In this document: positions 7,652-16,744 of the stretch, in pieces
Position numbering within the stretch: the first letter of the stretch is position 1
Layout: every line of letters starts with the position of its first letter
Assembly: GCA_040905045.1 (NCBI GenBank)
Contig: JBBDSH010000073.1
Location: 1 to 64,000, forward strand
Reading direction: 5' to 3'
Origin: JBBDSH01 sp040905045
GTDB taxonomy: Bacteria; Pseudomonadota; Gammaproteobacteria; Eutrophobiales; Eutrophobiaceae
DNA length: 64,000 nucleotides
Translations under genes and position numbers: made by a program
The notes under the pieces: model-generated
The model's input: the letters and a program-made list of their open reading frames with translations, nothing else
Databases searched by the model: none
Told to the model about the DNA's origin: nothing

Positions 7652-8122
7652 TCAGTCCCCCCGGAACATCTCATGGCAGGCCTGGCAGGTCCTGTCCAGT
7701 TGCCGGTAGGCCTCATCCAGTTGCCGGACTTGTTGGTTGTTTACCAGTTGCTGCAGATGCAGGGCCCCTGTGTACAACTCACTCCCCAGCGCCTTGAAGA
7801 CAACCATTTCCGTCCTGGTCAGATTGGTGACCGGCATGCCTATGGACATGAGCTCGGCGTGGTAAAGGAGTTCTTCCACCTGCTCCACCAGATCGTCGAG
7901 CAATTCCTGGTCCATGCCCGGCTGCTTCAGTTCGTCGGCGGGATTTTCTTCGCGCCATTCCCGGATATTACCCATAATCTCGCGCAGTTTGGCGCTGTTA
8001 ACCGAATGCATGCGTATGATTTCGGCGGGATCGGCGTCATTATCAGGTTGTCGTGCGTTACCGGGAGCACCGATGAGCAACAGAAGAGGCAACAGAACAA
8101 CCAACAATAGTCTTTTATACAT
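7652..8122 (-). CDS. Exported cytochrome c'-like monoheme protein (paralogue 1)
   Basis: 156 residues: a signal peptide (MYKRLLLVVLLPLLLLIG), then helices and a single heme site CQACH near the C-terminus, followed by EMFR. A C-terminal CxxCH on a four-helix bundle is the cytochrome c' layout. The segment after the signal (IRMHSVNSAKLREIM) is shared with the proteins at 18424-18900 and 20425-20880. ATG 8122 is chosen because gggag lies seven bases upstream. Likely periplasmic; it could bind NO or CO or carry electrons, but the partner is not known. Confidence 0.8.
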   Translation of the reverse strand: MYKRLLLVVLLPLLLLIGAPGNARQPDNDADPAEIIRMHSVNSAKLREIMGNIREWREENPADELKQPGMDQELLDDLVEQVEELLYHAELMSIGMPVTNLTRTEMVVFKALGSELYTGALHLQQLVNNQQVRQLDEAYRQLDRTCQACHEMFRGD

Positions 8123-8376
8123 TGGCAAGCTCCCGCATTTGTCAGGTTAATCGAAGTGTAATCGAATAAATTGGCAATGTTTTGATCGCCGTCAACCGGT
8201 CCCGGTATTATCTGGCACGGGTGGTACGGAATTGTTGAGCAACGTACCGGTATTGGGTCATAGTATGACATCTGGCCCTGCCCCGTTGGCAGATTCCCAG
8301 GTTGTATGGCGAGTTAATAATGAATTTCAAATAGTTATAAAGTATTCCTCGTATACGAGGTAAGGACGGAAACCGT

Positions 8377-9231
8377 ATGAGCCAGCCCCGGATCGCCACC
8401 CGGCAAGCAGCCCCGGGCATTGGTCAGGCCGTTGTCGCCGTGATCGATGATCTGATGCGGCAACTGCAGGATCCCGAGGAAAAGAAAGCCGTCCATCGCA
8501 TCCGCGTCGACATCAAGCGCCTGCGCGCCTGGCTGCGTCTTGCCCGCTGCAGCGGTGAAGACTTTGACTGGCGCGGCCGGGATAGGCGCCTGCGCGACCT
8601 GGCCCGGAGCTTGTCCCGCAGGCGCGACGTCCAGGTGACCCTGGACACCCTGACCTGGCTGGAAAAGAAGGCGTGTGATGATACGCAAAGGCAGGCCATC
8701 GATAAGATCCGTTCCCATATCCGTTTTGAACCGGGACGCTACGACATCGACTGGCCCGCTATGAAGCAGGCCCTGTCGCTGGAAATGGACGACCTGCGTG
8801 AACAGGTCGGCAGACTGGATAATCCGGGAATGATAAAGGAAGGATTGAAACGCACTTACAGGCGAGCCGACAAGCGCGGCGGCCGGGCATTTTCGCGTGA
8901 AGGCACTGTCGATGATCTGCATCAATTGCGTAAATGGGTGAAGTATCTTTACTACCAGGTCCGGTTTATCAGGGACATCGACACGGAGAAATTCCGCAAG
9001 TCGAGCAGGCGGCTCGATGAACTGGGCGACAAGCTGGGACGTATCCACGATCTCGACATACTACGGCACAGGCTGGCGAAGCTTGCAGACACGGAGGCAT
9101 GCGTCGGAGCCGCGCCCGTTTTGGGCAAGCTCATCGAACAACGTATGAAGCGGCTGAACAGGCGCTGCGACGGTTTTTATCGAAAGGTATTCAACAAGTC
9201 ACCGGTCCGCTTTGTCCGTTGCCTCGACTAG
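8377..9231 (+). CDS. CHAD domain protein
   Basis: 284 residues rich in Arg, Lys and His, with the CHAD hallmark KAVHRIRVDIKRLRAWLRL near residue 40 and a second half with DLHQLRKWVKYLYYQ. CHAD domains are alpha-helical and bind polyphosphate, often at storage granules. The CYTH triphosphatase domain commonly fused or adjacent is absent here, so this is a stand-alone CHAD protein. Cytosolic; no signal or membrane span. Confidence 0.88.
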   Translation: MSQPRIATRQAAPGIGQAVVAVIDDLMRQLQDPEEKKAVHRIRVDIKRLRAWLRLARCSGEDFDWRGRDRRLRDLARSLSRRRDVQVTLDTLTWLEKKACDDTQRQAIDKIRSHIRFEPGRYDIDWPAMKQALSLEMDDLREQVGRLDNPGMIKEGLKRTYRRADKRGGRAFSREGTVDDLHQLRKWVKYLYYQVRFIRDIDTEKFRKSSRRLDELGDKLGRIHDLDILRHRLAKLADTEACVGAAPVLGKLIEQRMKRLNRRCDGFYRKVFNKSPVRFVRCLD

Positions 9232-9490
9232 TCAATCCCGAACATTTACTTTGCCACCCAAACAGTGAAACATTTATCAGCAGTACAACAATACCCAGCG
9301 ATGCCGGATCCATACGCCATATGTATTATCATGCTCCGGCACAGGTGAATTTGTTCGGGACCGATACCAGTACGATCGGAAAGGCAATAATCAGAAGTAA
9401 AAAGTGAAAAATTAAAAGAAGGGGATGAGAGCCAGAGATACGTTGATGCTCGCTTCCTTCAGGCCGGCAAATAAACGACGGAGAAACAGC

Positions 9491-9901
9491 ATGTCCGAGA
9501 AAACACGCGCCCGCTGGTATACTTTCCTGGTTTTCGCCCTGTTCTGTGTGCTCAGCCTGATCGCGGGCGGTTATATCGGCGCGCATCTCGCGTCCAGCGC
9601 GATTGTCAATAACTGGGTCAATAGTCAGACCCACTACGCCCAGTCCCACGTGCTGATCCTTGGACAGCTGAGAAACAGCGAAACCGCCGCGGCGATTGAA
9701 CAACTGGAAGCACAGCTGGACAGGGATATTGTGTCCCTGTCGCCGGATTACTATGAGGAATTCAGAGTTTCCGATAACACCAGGGCCAGGATTGAGGCGG
9801 TTCTGGACCAGGTTCGGCAATATCGGCGAAGTTATCCGCGAGAGAAAAGGGGTACCGCCATTGAACAGGATGTGGAAAGAACACTGGAGACCAGCGATTA
9901 A
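9491..9901 (+). CDS. Membrane-anchored hypothetical protein
   Basis: 136 residues from an ATG with ggag seven bases upstream; a longer in-frame start at 9425 has no such support. One N-terminal membrane span (FLVFALFCVLSLIAGGYIGA) is followed by a helical soluble part, probably periplasmic, ending in charged residues. No family recognised. It sits 30 bases before the attachment-family gene and may be cotranscribed with it. The preceding 9232-9490 holds no gene that I can support. Confidence 0.6.
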   Translation: MSEKTRARWYTFLVFALFCVLSLIAGGYIGAHLASSAIVNNWVNSQTHYAQSHVLILGQLRNSETAAAIEQLEAQLDRDIVSLSPDYYEEFRVSDNTRARIEAVLDQVRQYRRSYPREKRGTAIEQDVERTLETSD

Positions 9902-9931
9902 TTTTGAATATTGATTTTTGAGGAGAAGCAG

Positions 9932-10348
9932 ATGAATGCCTTGATCGTTGTTGCCGACGCCGTGCATGCGCGTATATTCAGAACCAGAAAGGGCCTGAAA
10001 AACCTGGAGGAGCAAGAGGATTTCATTCATATGGAATCACGCCGTCGTAATCGTGAACTGGATTCGGATTCCGCCGGACGGACGGGCGACCAGCAATCCA
10101 CCATGTCACGGTCATCCACCAGGGATAACGAAGAACATGCCTTTGCGCGGCAACTGGGGAAACATGTCAAGGAATTGTACAATCATGACAAGTTTGACGA
10201 ACTGATTTTGATTGCCGCGCCCCGTTTCCTTGGTCTATTGCGTGAGGGACTGCCGTCGCCGCTGGATCGACTCGAAACCCGCTCGTTCAGCAAGGAACTG
10301 ATCCATTTGAGTGCCGATGAAATCGGACAATATATCTGGAACCGATGA
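9932..10348 (+). CDS. Host-attachment family protein
   Basis: 138 residues starting MNALIVVADAVHARIF, the usual opening of the family annotated as protein required for attachment to host cells. The family has an eRF1-like core. The middle is a charged, probably disordered stretch (RRRNREL to TRDNEEH), and the end contains LILIAAPRFLGLLR. gaggag seven bases before ATG 9932 fixes the start. Despite the family name, a role in attachment has not been shown generally. Confidence 0.75.
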   Translation: MNALIVVADAVHARIFRTRKGLKNLEEQEDFIHMESRRRNRELDSDSAGRTGDQQSTMSRSSTRDNEEHAFARQLGKHVKELYNHDKFDELILIAAPRFLGLLREGLPSPLDRLETRSFSKELIHLSADEIGQYIWNR

Positions 10349-10356
10349 CGATCTAT

Positions 10357-10500
10357 GAGGAGTAAGGGGTAAGGAGTGAAAGCGATTGCCGGTTATTCGT
10401 TACTCGTGACTGGTTGGGAATATATGCATTTTCTATGCTTTTCCATCCGAGAACCACGAACTACGAGCCACGAGCCACGAGCCACGAACCACGAACCAGA
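10357..10500. repeat. Heptamer repeat clusters
   Basis: A short run of gaggagt/aaggggt/aaggagt at 10357-10379 is followed, after about 70 bases, by a run of cgagcca/cgaacca units at 10449-10500. Both fill the gap between the attachment-family gene and the phosphatase gene. The same unit types recur at eight other places in the window. Confidence 0.75.
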
Positions 10501-10511
10501 GTCTTTAACCG

Positions 10512-11021
10512 ATGAACGAATCAATACAGCCAATCCGGGTCCTGTTCGTCTGCATGGGAAATATATGCCGTTCGCCGACCGGGGAAGGCGTCTTTCGTCA
10601 TTATGTCATGCAGGCCGGGCACGAACCGCTCATTCATATCGATTCGGCCGGCACCATCGGGTTTCACGCCGGTAATCCGCCGGATATCCGCATGAGCGAG
10701 GCGGCATCGCGGCGCGGCTATATGCTCGACTCCCGAGCGCGACAGGTGCGAGCGGAGGATATCGAAGGGTTCGATCTCATTATCAGCATGGATCATGACA
10801 ATCTTATGGATCTGCATAATCTTGCCGGTGGTTCGCGGCCGCACATCCGCATGCTGGGGTCGTATCTGGACGGCCAGGACAGCAACGAGACCGCGCCGCC
10901 GGTGCCGGATCCCTATTACGGCGGGCCGTCCGGTTTCGACGAGGTTCTGGATATGATCGAATCGGCCTGTCCGGCGATACTGGAGCACTGCCTGGAATTG
11001 ATGCGCGAAAAGCAGCGATGA
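10512..11021 (+). CDS. Low-molecular-weight phosphatase, probably acting with fructosamine kinase
   Basis: 169 residues with the catalytic P-loop CMGNICRSP near the N-terminus and the general-acid region PDPYYGG near the C-terminus, both hallmarks of low-molecular-weight protein tyrosine phosphatases. Its stop overlaps the start of a fructosamine-kinase homologue by four bases. Some bacterial enzymes of this family remove phosphate from ribulosamine or erythrulosamine 5-phosphates on proteins, making the substrate for that kinase family. A deglycation role is therefore more likely than tyrosine signalling, but this is by context. Confidence 0.9.
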   Translation: MNESIQPIRVLFVCMGNICRSPTGEGVFRHYVMQAGHEPLIHIDSAGTIGFHAGNPPDIRMSEAASRRGYMLDSRARQVRAEDIEGFDLIISMDHDNLMDLHNLAGGSRPHIRMLGSYLDGQDSNETAPPVPDPYYGGPSGFDEVLDMIESACPAILEHCLELMREKQR

Positions 11022-11893
11022 AGTTGCAGAAGCGCATCGAAGACGCCATAACCGCGGCTACATGCGAGAAGGCGGAATTCGATCAGGCGCGCATCGCGGC
11101 CGGCGGCTGCATCAATGACAGCCGGATTGTTACCCTGCGGGACGGGCGTGAATTTTTTATCAAGACCGGTGGCGGCGAGGTGCTTTATCCGGGTTTTTTC
11201 GAGGCTGAATTTGTCGCCCTGTCATTGCTGGGTGAGCCCGGTGTTATCCGTGTGCCCCGTCCTGTTATTTTCGAGGAGGAATTCATTGTTATTGAAGCCT
11301 TTCGCGAAGGACGCCCGGCGGATGACTGGCATGAACGCATGGGCCGGCAGCTTGCGGAATTGCACTTGGCCACGCAGTCGGATCGTTTTGGATTCGAACG
11401 CGACAATTATCTTGGCACCACCCGGCAGCCCAACGACTGGTCCGATGACTGGGTGACGTTCTGGCGCGAGCAACGGCTGGGCTGGCAACTGGATCTGTTC
11501 GCGCGTCGGACCGACACCGGCGATCCGCTTCTGGCCATGGGTGATCGCCTGCTTGCGAAACTGGATGAATTCCTCGGTGATGTGGATGAACGCGCGGTAC
11601 TGCTGCACGGCGATCTCTGGTCCGGCAACGCGAGCGCGGATGAACGCGGCATACCGATTATTTTTGATCCGGCCAGCTACTTCGGGCACCGGGAAGCGGA
11701 AATCGGCATGATGCGTCTGTTCGGGGGCTTTGGTCCACGCTGTGAGACCGCCTATCAGGAAGTATGGCCGTTGCCGCCCGGCGCCGACGATCGCATCACC
11801 CTGTACCGGCTCTATCATGAACTCAATCACCTGAATCTGTTCGGGCGAAGTTATTACGAGACCTGCCTTTCAACCATGAAATCGTTGTTGTGA
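11018..11893 (+). CDS. Fructosamine/ribulosamine kinase family protein
   Basis: 291 residues of the FN3K family (aminoglycoside-kinase-like fold). It opens with the glycine-rich CINDSRIV region and contains LLHGDLWSGN, the catalytic Asp loop, followed by IFDPASYFG with the metal-binding Asp. The enzyme phosphorylates sugar amines on glycated proteins so that they fall off spontaneously. ATGA overlap with the phosphatase gene shows coupled translation. Cytosolic. Confidence 0.93.
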   Translation: MKLQKRIEDAITAATCEKAEFDQARIAAGGCINDSRIVTLRDGREFFIKTGGGEVLYPGFFEAEFVALSLLGEPGVIRVPRPVIFEEEFIVIEAFREGRPADDWHERMGRQLAELHLATQSDRFGFERDNYLGTTRQPNDWSDDWVTFWREQRLGWQLDLFARRTDTGDPLLAMGDRLLAKLDEFLGDVDERAVLLHGDLWSGNASADERGIPIIFDPASYFGHREAEIGMMRLFGGFGPRCETAYQEVWPLPPGADDRITLYRLYHELNHLNLFGRSYYETCLSTMKSLL

Positions 11894-12054
11894 GGGATTA
11901 TTCCGGTATCCCCCGGCGGAATTTTGCTCGTGCCGGCTGCGGAAACCCGCGGGTCTCGGGTAATAGGCGGGTATTCATTGATACGGGTCAAATCGAAACC
12001 GTGGCTGATAGGGTACATTTCCAAGTATGTAATTTCAGAACAAGGAGATAAACT

Positions 12055-13131
12055 ATGTCTGAAAAAATGCGTGCACTGGTTTTTGTGGAAAAAGACCGTG
12101 TTGAACTGAGAGAGAAGCCGATCCCCGACGTGGGACCGAACGATGCGTTGATTCGCGTAACCACCACCACAATCTGCGGAACGGATGTGCATATTCTCAA
12201 GGGTGAGTACCCCGTCGAGAGTGGATTGACCATCGGGCATGAGCCCGTGGGTATTATCGAGAAGCTGGGCAGTGCCGTGCAGGGTTACGAAGAAGGTCAG
12301 CGGGTCATCGCCGGCGCCATTACCCCGTCCGGGTATTCCAATGCCTGTTTCTGCGGGCAAAGCTCCCAGGACGGACAGATGGAAGCTCACGGTTTCAAGC
12401 CCGCCGGCGGCTGGCGGTTCGGCAATACCATTGACGGGGCACAGGCCGAATTCCTGTGCGTGCCGGACGCCATGGCCAACCTGGCACCCGTGCCGGAGGG
12501 CCTGACGGATGATCAGGTGCTGATGTGTCCCGATATCATGTCCACGGGATTCGCCGGCGCGGAAAGCGGTAATATCCGCATCGGTGACTCCGTGGTGGTA
12601 TTCGCGCAGGGACCCATCGGTCTGTGCGCGACGGCCGGCGCGAAACTGAAGGGCGCGACAACCATTATTGCCGTGGATCGGGTGACCGAACGGCTGGAAA
12701 TGGCGAAACGCATGGGCGCCGATCACGTGATCGATTTCAGCAAGACGGATCCGGTCGATGAAGTGATGAAGATCACCGAGGGACGCGGTGTGGATGTGGC
12801 CATTGAGGCACTGGGACTGCAACAGACATTCGAGGCCTGTTTGCGAACGCTGCGCCCCGGCGGCACGTTGTCGAGTCTGGGCGTGTATTCCAGCGATCTG
12901 ACCATACCTCTGCAGGCCTTCACCGCGGGGCTGGGTGATAACGTCATCGTCACGTCGCTCTGCCCCGGTGGCAAGGAGCGCATGCGGCGCCTGATGACGG
13001 CCATTGATTCGGGACGCGTCAGCCTGGAACCGCTGGTGACACACCATTATAAACTGGACGATATTGTGGAAGCCTACGACCTGTTTGCCAATCAACGGGA
13101 CGGTGTTCTGAAGGTGTCCATTACTCCATGA
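12055..13131 (+). CDS. Zinc-dependent alcohol dehydrogenase (medium chain)
   Basis: 358-residue NAD(P)-dependent dehydrogenase of the medium-chain zinc family. The catalytic zinc ligands are visible as CGTDVH, GHE and CPDIMSTG, the pattern of the secondary alcohol dehydrogenases related to the Thermoanaerobacter enzyme. The four-Cys structural zinc lobe is not complete. A clear aaggag lies ahead of ATG 12055. The stop overlaps the ATG of an MFS transporter by four bases, so the pair may take up and oxidise the same compound. Substrate not known. Confidence 0.9.
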   Translation: MSEKMRALVFVEKDRVELREKPIPDVGPNDALIRVTTTTICGTDVHILKGEYPVESGLTIGHEPVGIIEKLGSAVQGYEEGQRVIAGAITPSGYSNACFCGQSSQDGQMEAHGFKPAGGWRFGNTIDGAQAEFLCVPDAMANLAPVPEGLTDDQVLMCPDIMSTGFAGAESGNIRIGDSVVVFAQGPIGLCATAGAKLKGATTIIAVDRVTERLEMAKRMGADHVIDFSKTDPVDEVMKITEGRGVDVAIEALGLQQTFEACLRTLRPGGTLSSLGVYSSDLTIPLQAFTAGLGDNVIVTSLCPGGKERMRRLMTAIDSGRVSLEPLVTHHYKLDDIVEAYDLFANQRDGVLKVSITP

Positions 13132-14474
13132 GTGTAAAACAATCCGCGGCGTCGGCGGCGGGCGAGGATTCGTTTTCCGTACTGGGCCGTATCTACGACC
13201 ATGTCACCGGTGATGAAGACGCGCGTGTCTGCAAGGATATTCCAGACAGTGCCTGCCGCCATCAGCCGATCAATTTTTTCGCCTACCTGGTCTCCAATAC
13301 CTTCACCAAGATTGCCGATGAATTGGCCAGTGCGCGTCTGATCCTGCCCTGGCTGCTGGGCGTACTGGGCGCGCCGGCGGCCTTTGTCGGTTTCCTGGTG
13401 CCGATTCGCGAGGCCGGAGTCCTGTTACCACAATTGCTGGTGGCCGCCTGGATCCGGCGCCTGGCCTTGCGTCGCGGGGTATGGATACTGGGCACGGGGC
13501 TGTGTGCCCTGGCCATGCTGGCGCTGGCATTTTCGATTCCACGGATCTCAGGCCCGCAGGCCGGCTGGATCGTGCTGGGATTGATCACCCTGTTCAGTCT
13601 GGCCAAGGGAATTTGTTCCGTCTCGGCCAAGGATGTCCTCGGCAAGACCGTGTCCAAGACCCGCCGCGGCGTCCTCATGGGCTACAGTGCCGGAATCGCC
13701 GGCGGCGCCACCCTGGGCATCGGCCTGTACGTGGAATACGTTGCGGTGTATCAGCAAAGCACCGACCTGTTCTTCTGGTTCTTCATCGCCGCCGGGATTA
13801 TTTATTTGTGCGCCATCGTAGTCTTCATGCTGATCCGGGAGGAGGTCGGAAGTACGGAGGGCGGCGGTAATGCCATTGCCGTGGCACTGAAGAGTCTCGC
13901 CGTGCTGCGCACGGATCCGGTTTTCCGTCACTTCGTTATTGCACGGACGCTTCTGCTCAGCGTCGCTCTGGTCATCCCGTTCTACGTGCTGCTGGCACAG
14001 GAGTACAGCGACAATGCCGCCGGTCTGGGGTTGATGATCATCGCCGGCGGACTGGCGGCATCGGTCAGTTCCCCGGTCTGGGGCCGTATCGGCGATTATT
14101 CCAGCCGCCTGACCATGGTCATTGCCGCCGTCGCCGCCGGTATTACCGGTATGGCGGTCTGGTTGTTCGAGGTCCTGGGCGTGCCGTTCCTGTCTTCCGT
14201 CTGGACATGGACCGGCCTGTTTTTTCTCATCTCTGCCTGGCATAACGGCGTGCGCCTGGGCCGGAAGGTTTATATTGTCGACATGTCCGGCAGTGACACA
14301 CGGGCCACCTATGTTGCCGTCAGCAATACGGTGATCGGCGCCGCCATGCTCATCGGCGGGGGCATCGGGATCCTGGCGGATATTCTGGACACGTCCTCCG
14401 TCATCGGTCTGCTGGGCATTGTTGCCCTGTTCTCCGCGCTTTATATAAACCGCTTGCCTGAAGTCAGCGGCTGA
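13128..14474 (+). CDS. MFS transporter
   Basis: 448 residues with about 12 hydrophobic spans and a short soluble N-terminus (about 45 residues). A loop of the form SKTRRGVLMGYSAG after the first spans matches the cytoplasmic loop region of the major facilitator superfamily. Translationally coupled to the alcohol dehydrogenase gene. Direction of transport and cargo cannot be read from the sequence. Confidence 0.85.
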   Translation: MSVKQSAASAAGEDSFSVLGRIYDHVTGDEDARVCKDIPDSACRHQPINFFAYLVSNTFTKIADELASARLILPWLLGVLGAPAAFVGFLVPIREAGVLLPQLLVAAWIRRLALRRGVWILGTGLCALAMLALAFSIPRISGPQAGWIVLGLITLFSLAKGICSVSAKDVLGKTVSKTRRGVLMGYSAGIAGGATLGIGLYVEYVAVYQQSTDLFFWFFIAAGIIYLCAIVVFMLIREEVGSTEGGGNAIAVALKSLAVLRTDPVFRHFVIARTLLLSVALVIPFYVLLAQEYSDNAAGLGLMIIAGGLAASVSSPVWGRIGDYSSRLTMVIAAVAAGITGMAVWLFEVLGVPFLSSVWTWTGLFFLISAWHNGVRLGRKVYIVDMSGSDTRATYVAVSNTVIGAAMLIGGGIGILADILDTSSVIGLLGIVALFSALYINRLPEVSG

Positions 14475-14479
14475 TGACG

Positions 14480-14530
14480 GTGAGGAGTGAGGAGTGAGGA
14501 GTAAGGAGTTAGGAGTAAGGAGTAAGGGGT
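14480..14530. repeat. Heptamer repeat
   Basis: About seven units of gaggagt changing to aaggagt follow the MFS stop codon directly. No inverted partner run is seen here. Confidence 0.8.
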
Positions 14531-14544
14531 ATAGAAGTTACGTC

Positions 14545-14578
14545 ATGCCGGAAGCGCGTTGTGTGCGCTATCCGGCAT
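14545..14578. repeat. REP-like hairpin
   Basis: atgccgga plus agcgc (14545-14557) pair with gcgct plus tccggcat (14565-14578), with one bulged A and a 7-base loop. The size and GC-rich stem are like enterobacterial REP units. No second copy of this exact stem was found in the window. It might stabilise the 3' end of the dehydrogenase/MFS transcript. Confidence 0.6.
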
Positions 14579-14735
14579 CCAGCTAAAGATAAATAGAAAT
14601 ACTAATACCAGAAGAATGTGTTTGTACGGCGGAATCGCCAGTTGACAGTTACCGATGGTCTTGTTGTGATGCTGGTTCATTTCTTTAACAGTTCCGCTTG
14701 ATAACCGGAATACGGGACATGCTGTAACAGTCAAG

Positions 14736-15767
14736 ATGGTCCTCATGAGCAAGAAAAAAAAACGTATACCCCTGTCCGTACTGGATCAATCTCCCATTCG
14801 CAGCGGCGGCAGCGCCGCCGATGCCCTGGGAGAAACCCTGCATCTGGCGCGCTTGTGCGATGCCCTGGGCTATCATCGATACTGGCTGGCGGAGCATCAT
14901 GCCTCCAGTTCCCTGGCGGGCTGTTCGCCCGAAGTACTGCTGGCGCGACTGGGCGCGGATACGAAACGGATACGCATCGGTTCCGGCGGCGTCATGTTGC
15001 CCCATTACAGCCCTCTCAAGGTGGCGGAGAATTTCAAGATCCTGGAGACCCTGTATCCGGGCCGGATCGATCTGGGCGTCGGGCGGGCACCGGGCACCAG
15101 TCAGTACATCGCCGCCGCCCTGGCCTATGGATCGCCCACCGCCGGGGGCGAGTATTTCCCGCAAAAGCTGGTCGACCTGGAAGCCCTGTTGCGTGACGAA
15201 CCGCCCCTGACCCAGGGCATGGAAAAAGTGCGCGCCCGGCCGAAGACGGAACATATTCCGGAACTCTGGCTGCTGGGATCCAGCGAGGACAGTGCCGTGC
15301 TGGCGGCGCAGATGGGCCTGCCGTACAGCTTTGCGTTGTTTATTAATCCCGAAATCCGCGAGGATATCTTTCGCATTTACCGTGATCGCTTTCAGCCGGG
15401 CAAGTCGCTGGACAAGCCGCATACCTGCCTGACGGTATTCGCCATCTGCGCCGATACCGAAGCGGAGGCAATGCGGCTCAGGAGCAGCCGTGATCTCTGG
15501 TTTCTGAAACTGGCCACCGGCCATCGCGAAGTGCCTTTCCCCGATGTCGAGGAGGCGGAGTCGTATCCTTATACGGAACAGGACCGGACATTTCTGAAAG
15601 CGCGCATGCGGCATTCCGTTATCGGCGATCCGGATCAGGTCAGGGCCGGACTGGAGGATCTGGCCGAGCGGTTCGGCGCCGACGAACTCATGATCGTGAG
15701 CATCACCCATGATTTCGAGGCGCGCTGCCTGTCCCATAAAATGATTGCCGAAAGCTGGCAGACTTGA
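14736..15767 (+). CDS. Luciferase-like flavin-dependent monooxygenase
   Basis: 343 residues of the bacterial-luciferase-like superfamily, MsnO8-type. It begins after a Lys-rich start with PLSVLDQSPI, and contains WLAEHHA, the IRIGSGGVMLPHYSP strand-loop, and DLGVGRAPGT, all regular landmarks of the single-subunit FMN/F420-type TIM-barrel proteins. FMNH2 delivered by a separate reductase is the usual cofactor. ATGs at 14736 and 14745 are both possible. Monocistronic by spacing; substrate unknown. Confidence 0.88.
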   Translation: MVLMSKKKKRIPLSVLDQSPIRSGGSAADALGETLHLARLCDALGYHRYWLAEHHASSSLAGCSPEVLLARLGADTKRIRIGSGGVMLPHYSPLKVAENFKILETLYPGRIDLGVGRAPGTSQYIAAALAYGSPTAGGEYFPQKLVDLEALLRDEPPLTQGMEKVRARPKTEHIPELWLLGSSEDSAVLAAQMGLPYSFALFINPEIREDIFRIYRDRFQPGKSLDKPHTCLTVFAICADTEAEAMRLRSSRDLWFLKLATGHREVPFPDVEEAESYPYTEQDRTFLKARMRHSVIGDPDQVRAGLEDLAERFGADELMIVSITHDFEARCLSHKMIAESWQT

Positions 15768-15795
15768 AGGTCTGCCGCCAATGAAAAGTAAAAAG

Positions 15796-16055
15796 TTAAG
15801 GCTCTTTGGGAGAATTTGTGGATATCTGGAAAGGTAATGGTGGATCTCGCCAAGAGCGCAAAGCACGCGAAGGAATGATGGATTTTTACCTCTTTGCGAC
15901 CTTGGCGCGCTCTGCGAGATCCTTTTGAAAAACCAGCCCTGAAAACTGGACATGATTTCTCACTCTGCAGCCTCAAAAATATGACTGCTTGTCATGGAGT
16001 TGGCGGTCCCCGGAACAAGTCCGGGGCAGGCATGGCGAGCAGGATATCACCCGCA
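15796..16055. repeat. ctcgccaag/ctttgcg repeat family (copy R1)
   Basis: Begins at ttaaggctctttggg. Its core is a long imperfect palindrome between ggatctcgccaag and gcgagatcc. A further stretch (agttggcg ... gcgagcagga) is shared with the copy at 26290-26555. Near 16007-16034 it carries a small GC-rich palindrome (ccccggaacaagtccgggg) absent at the equivalent place in the other copy. Confidence 0.75.
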
Positions 16056-16139
16056 GATTCTACTGACGGGCCGAAGTTAAAAGTAGGGTGGCCGATCTCG
16101 GACCGAATCAGATTATGGGACTATGCAAGTGGAGAGCCT

Positions 16140-16328
16140 GTGAATAGCAACCATTCTACACTGCCGGAAGGTGAGAATCTGCGGCGGGCGGTGCGCTGGC
16201 TCTCGGAACACGCCCCGGTAACATCGGCGACAATTAACGATGCCGGCCTGCGATTTGATTTAACCCCCTCGGAAGAGGAATTCCTGCTGCGGGAATTCCG
16301 GCGGGAAGTATTGAATCAGGATGATTGA
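16140..16328 (+). CDS. Small hypothetical protein
   Basis: 62 residues read from GTG 16140, with ggagag just upstream; a longer reading frame back to 15894 would be made of repeat DNA and is not credible. The sequence is mostly charged and helical (LRRAVRWLSEHAP, LTPSEEEFLLREFRRE). No family recognised and no signal peptide. Confidence 0.5.
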   Translation: MNSNHSTLPEGENLRRAVRWLSEHAPVTSATINDAGLRFDLTPSEEEFLLREFRREVLNQDD

Positions 16329-16411
16329 AACTGTTCAATAAACTCTGAAATACTACACTTTGTATATGAAGTATCGGATACATTATTGATAGCGGGCCGG
16401 GAGGTGACGAT

Positions 16412-16633
16412 ATGACGAATCAGCAGGACGTGCAGACATTAATCGAAAAACGGGATGAGTTGCTGGATCGACTGGAACGTATCCGCGCCGATCTGGAAAG
16501 CGGCCTGGAAACGGACATGGAGGATCAGGCGATCCAGCTGGAGAATCGTGACACGCTCATGGAAATCGCCCGCGTTACCGAGGAGGAACTGGAGCGGGTG
16601 CTTAAGGATCTGGAAGCGGCCGGCGGCGGGTGA
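16412..16633 (+). CDS. Small coiled-coil protein
   Basis: 73 residues with heptad-patterned Leu/Ile and alternating charge throughout (LIEKRDELLDRLERIRADLE), predicted to form a single coiled coil. A strong ribosome site (ggaggtga) precedes ATG 16412. Function unknown. It is followed directly by heptamer repeats and convergent trxC. Confidence 0.65.
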   Translation: MTNQQDVQTLIEKRDELLDRLERIRADLESGLETDMEDQAIQLENRDTLMEIARVTEEELERVLKDLEAAGGG

Positions 16634-16642
16634 GTCAGGGAT

Positions 16643-16744
16643 CAGGTACAAGGTGCAAGGTACAAGGCGCAAGGGGCAAGGAGCAAGGAGCAAGGAGTAG
16701 AATACCGAAATTCACCTCACTCCTTTCTCCTCACGCCTCACTCA
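16643..16744. repeat. Heptamer repeat, inverted pair
   Basis: Units of caaggtg/caaggag run from 16643 to about 16700 and are followed by inverted units (cctcactcc, cctcacg) at 16712-16744. The right part covers the stop codon of trxC. It lies between two convergent genes. Confidence 0.78.
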
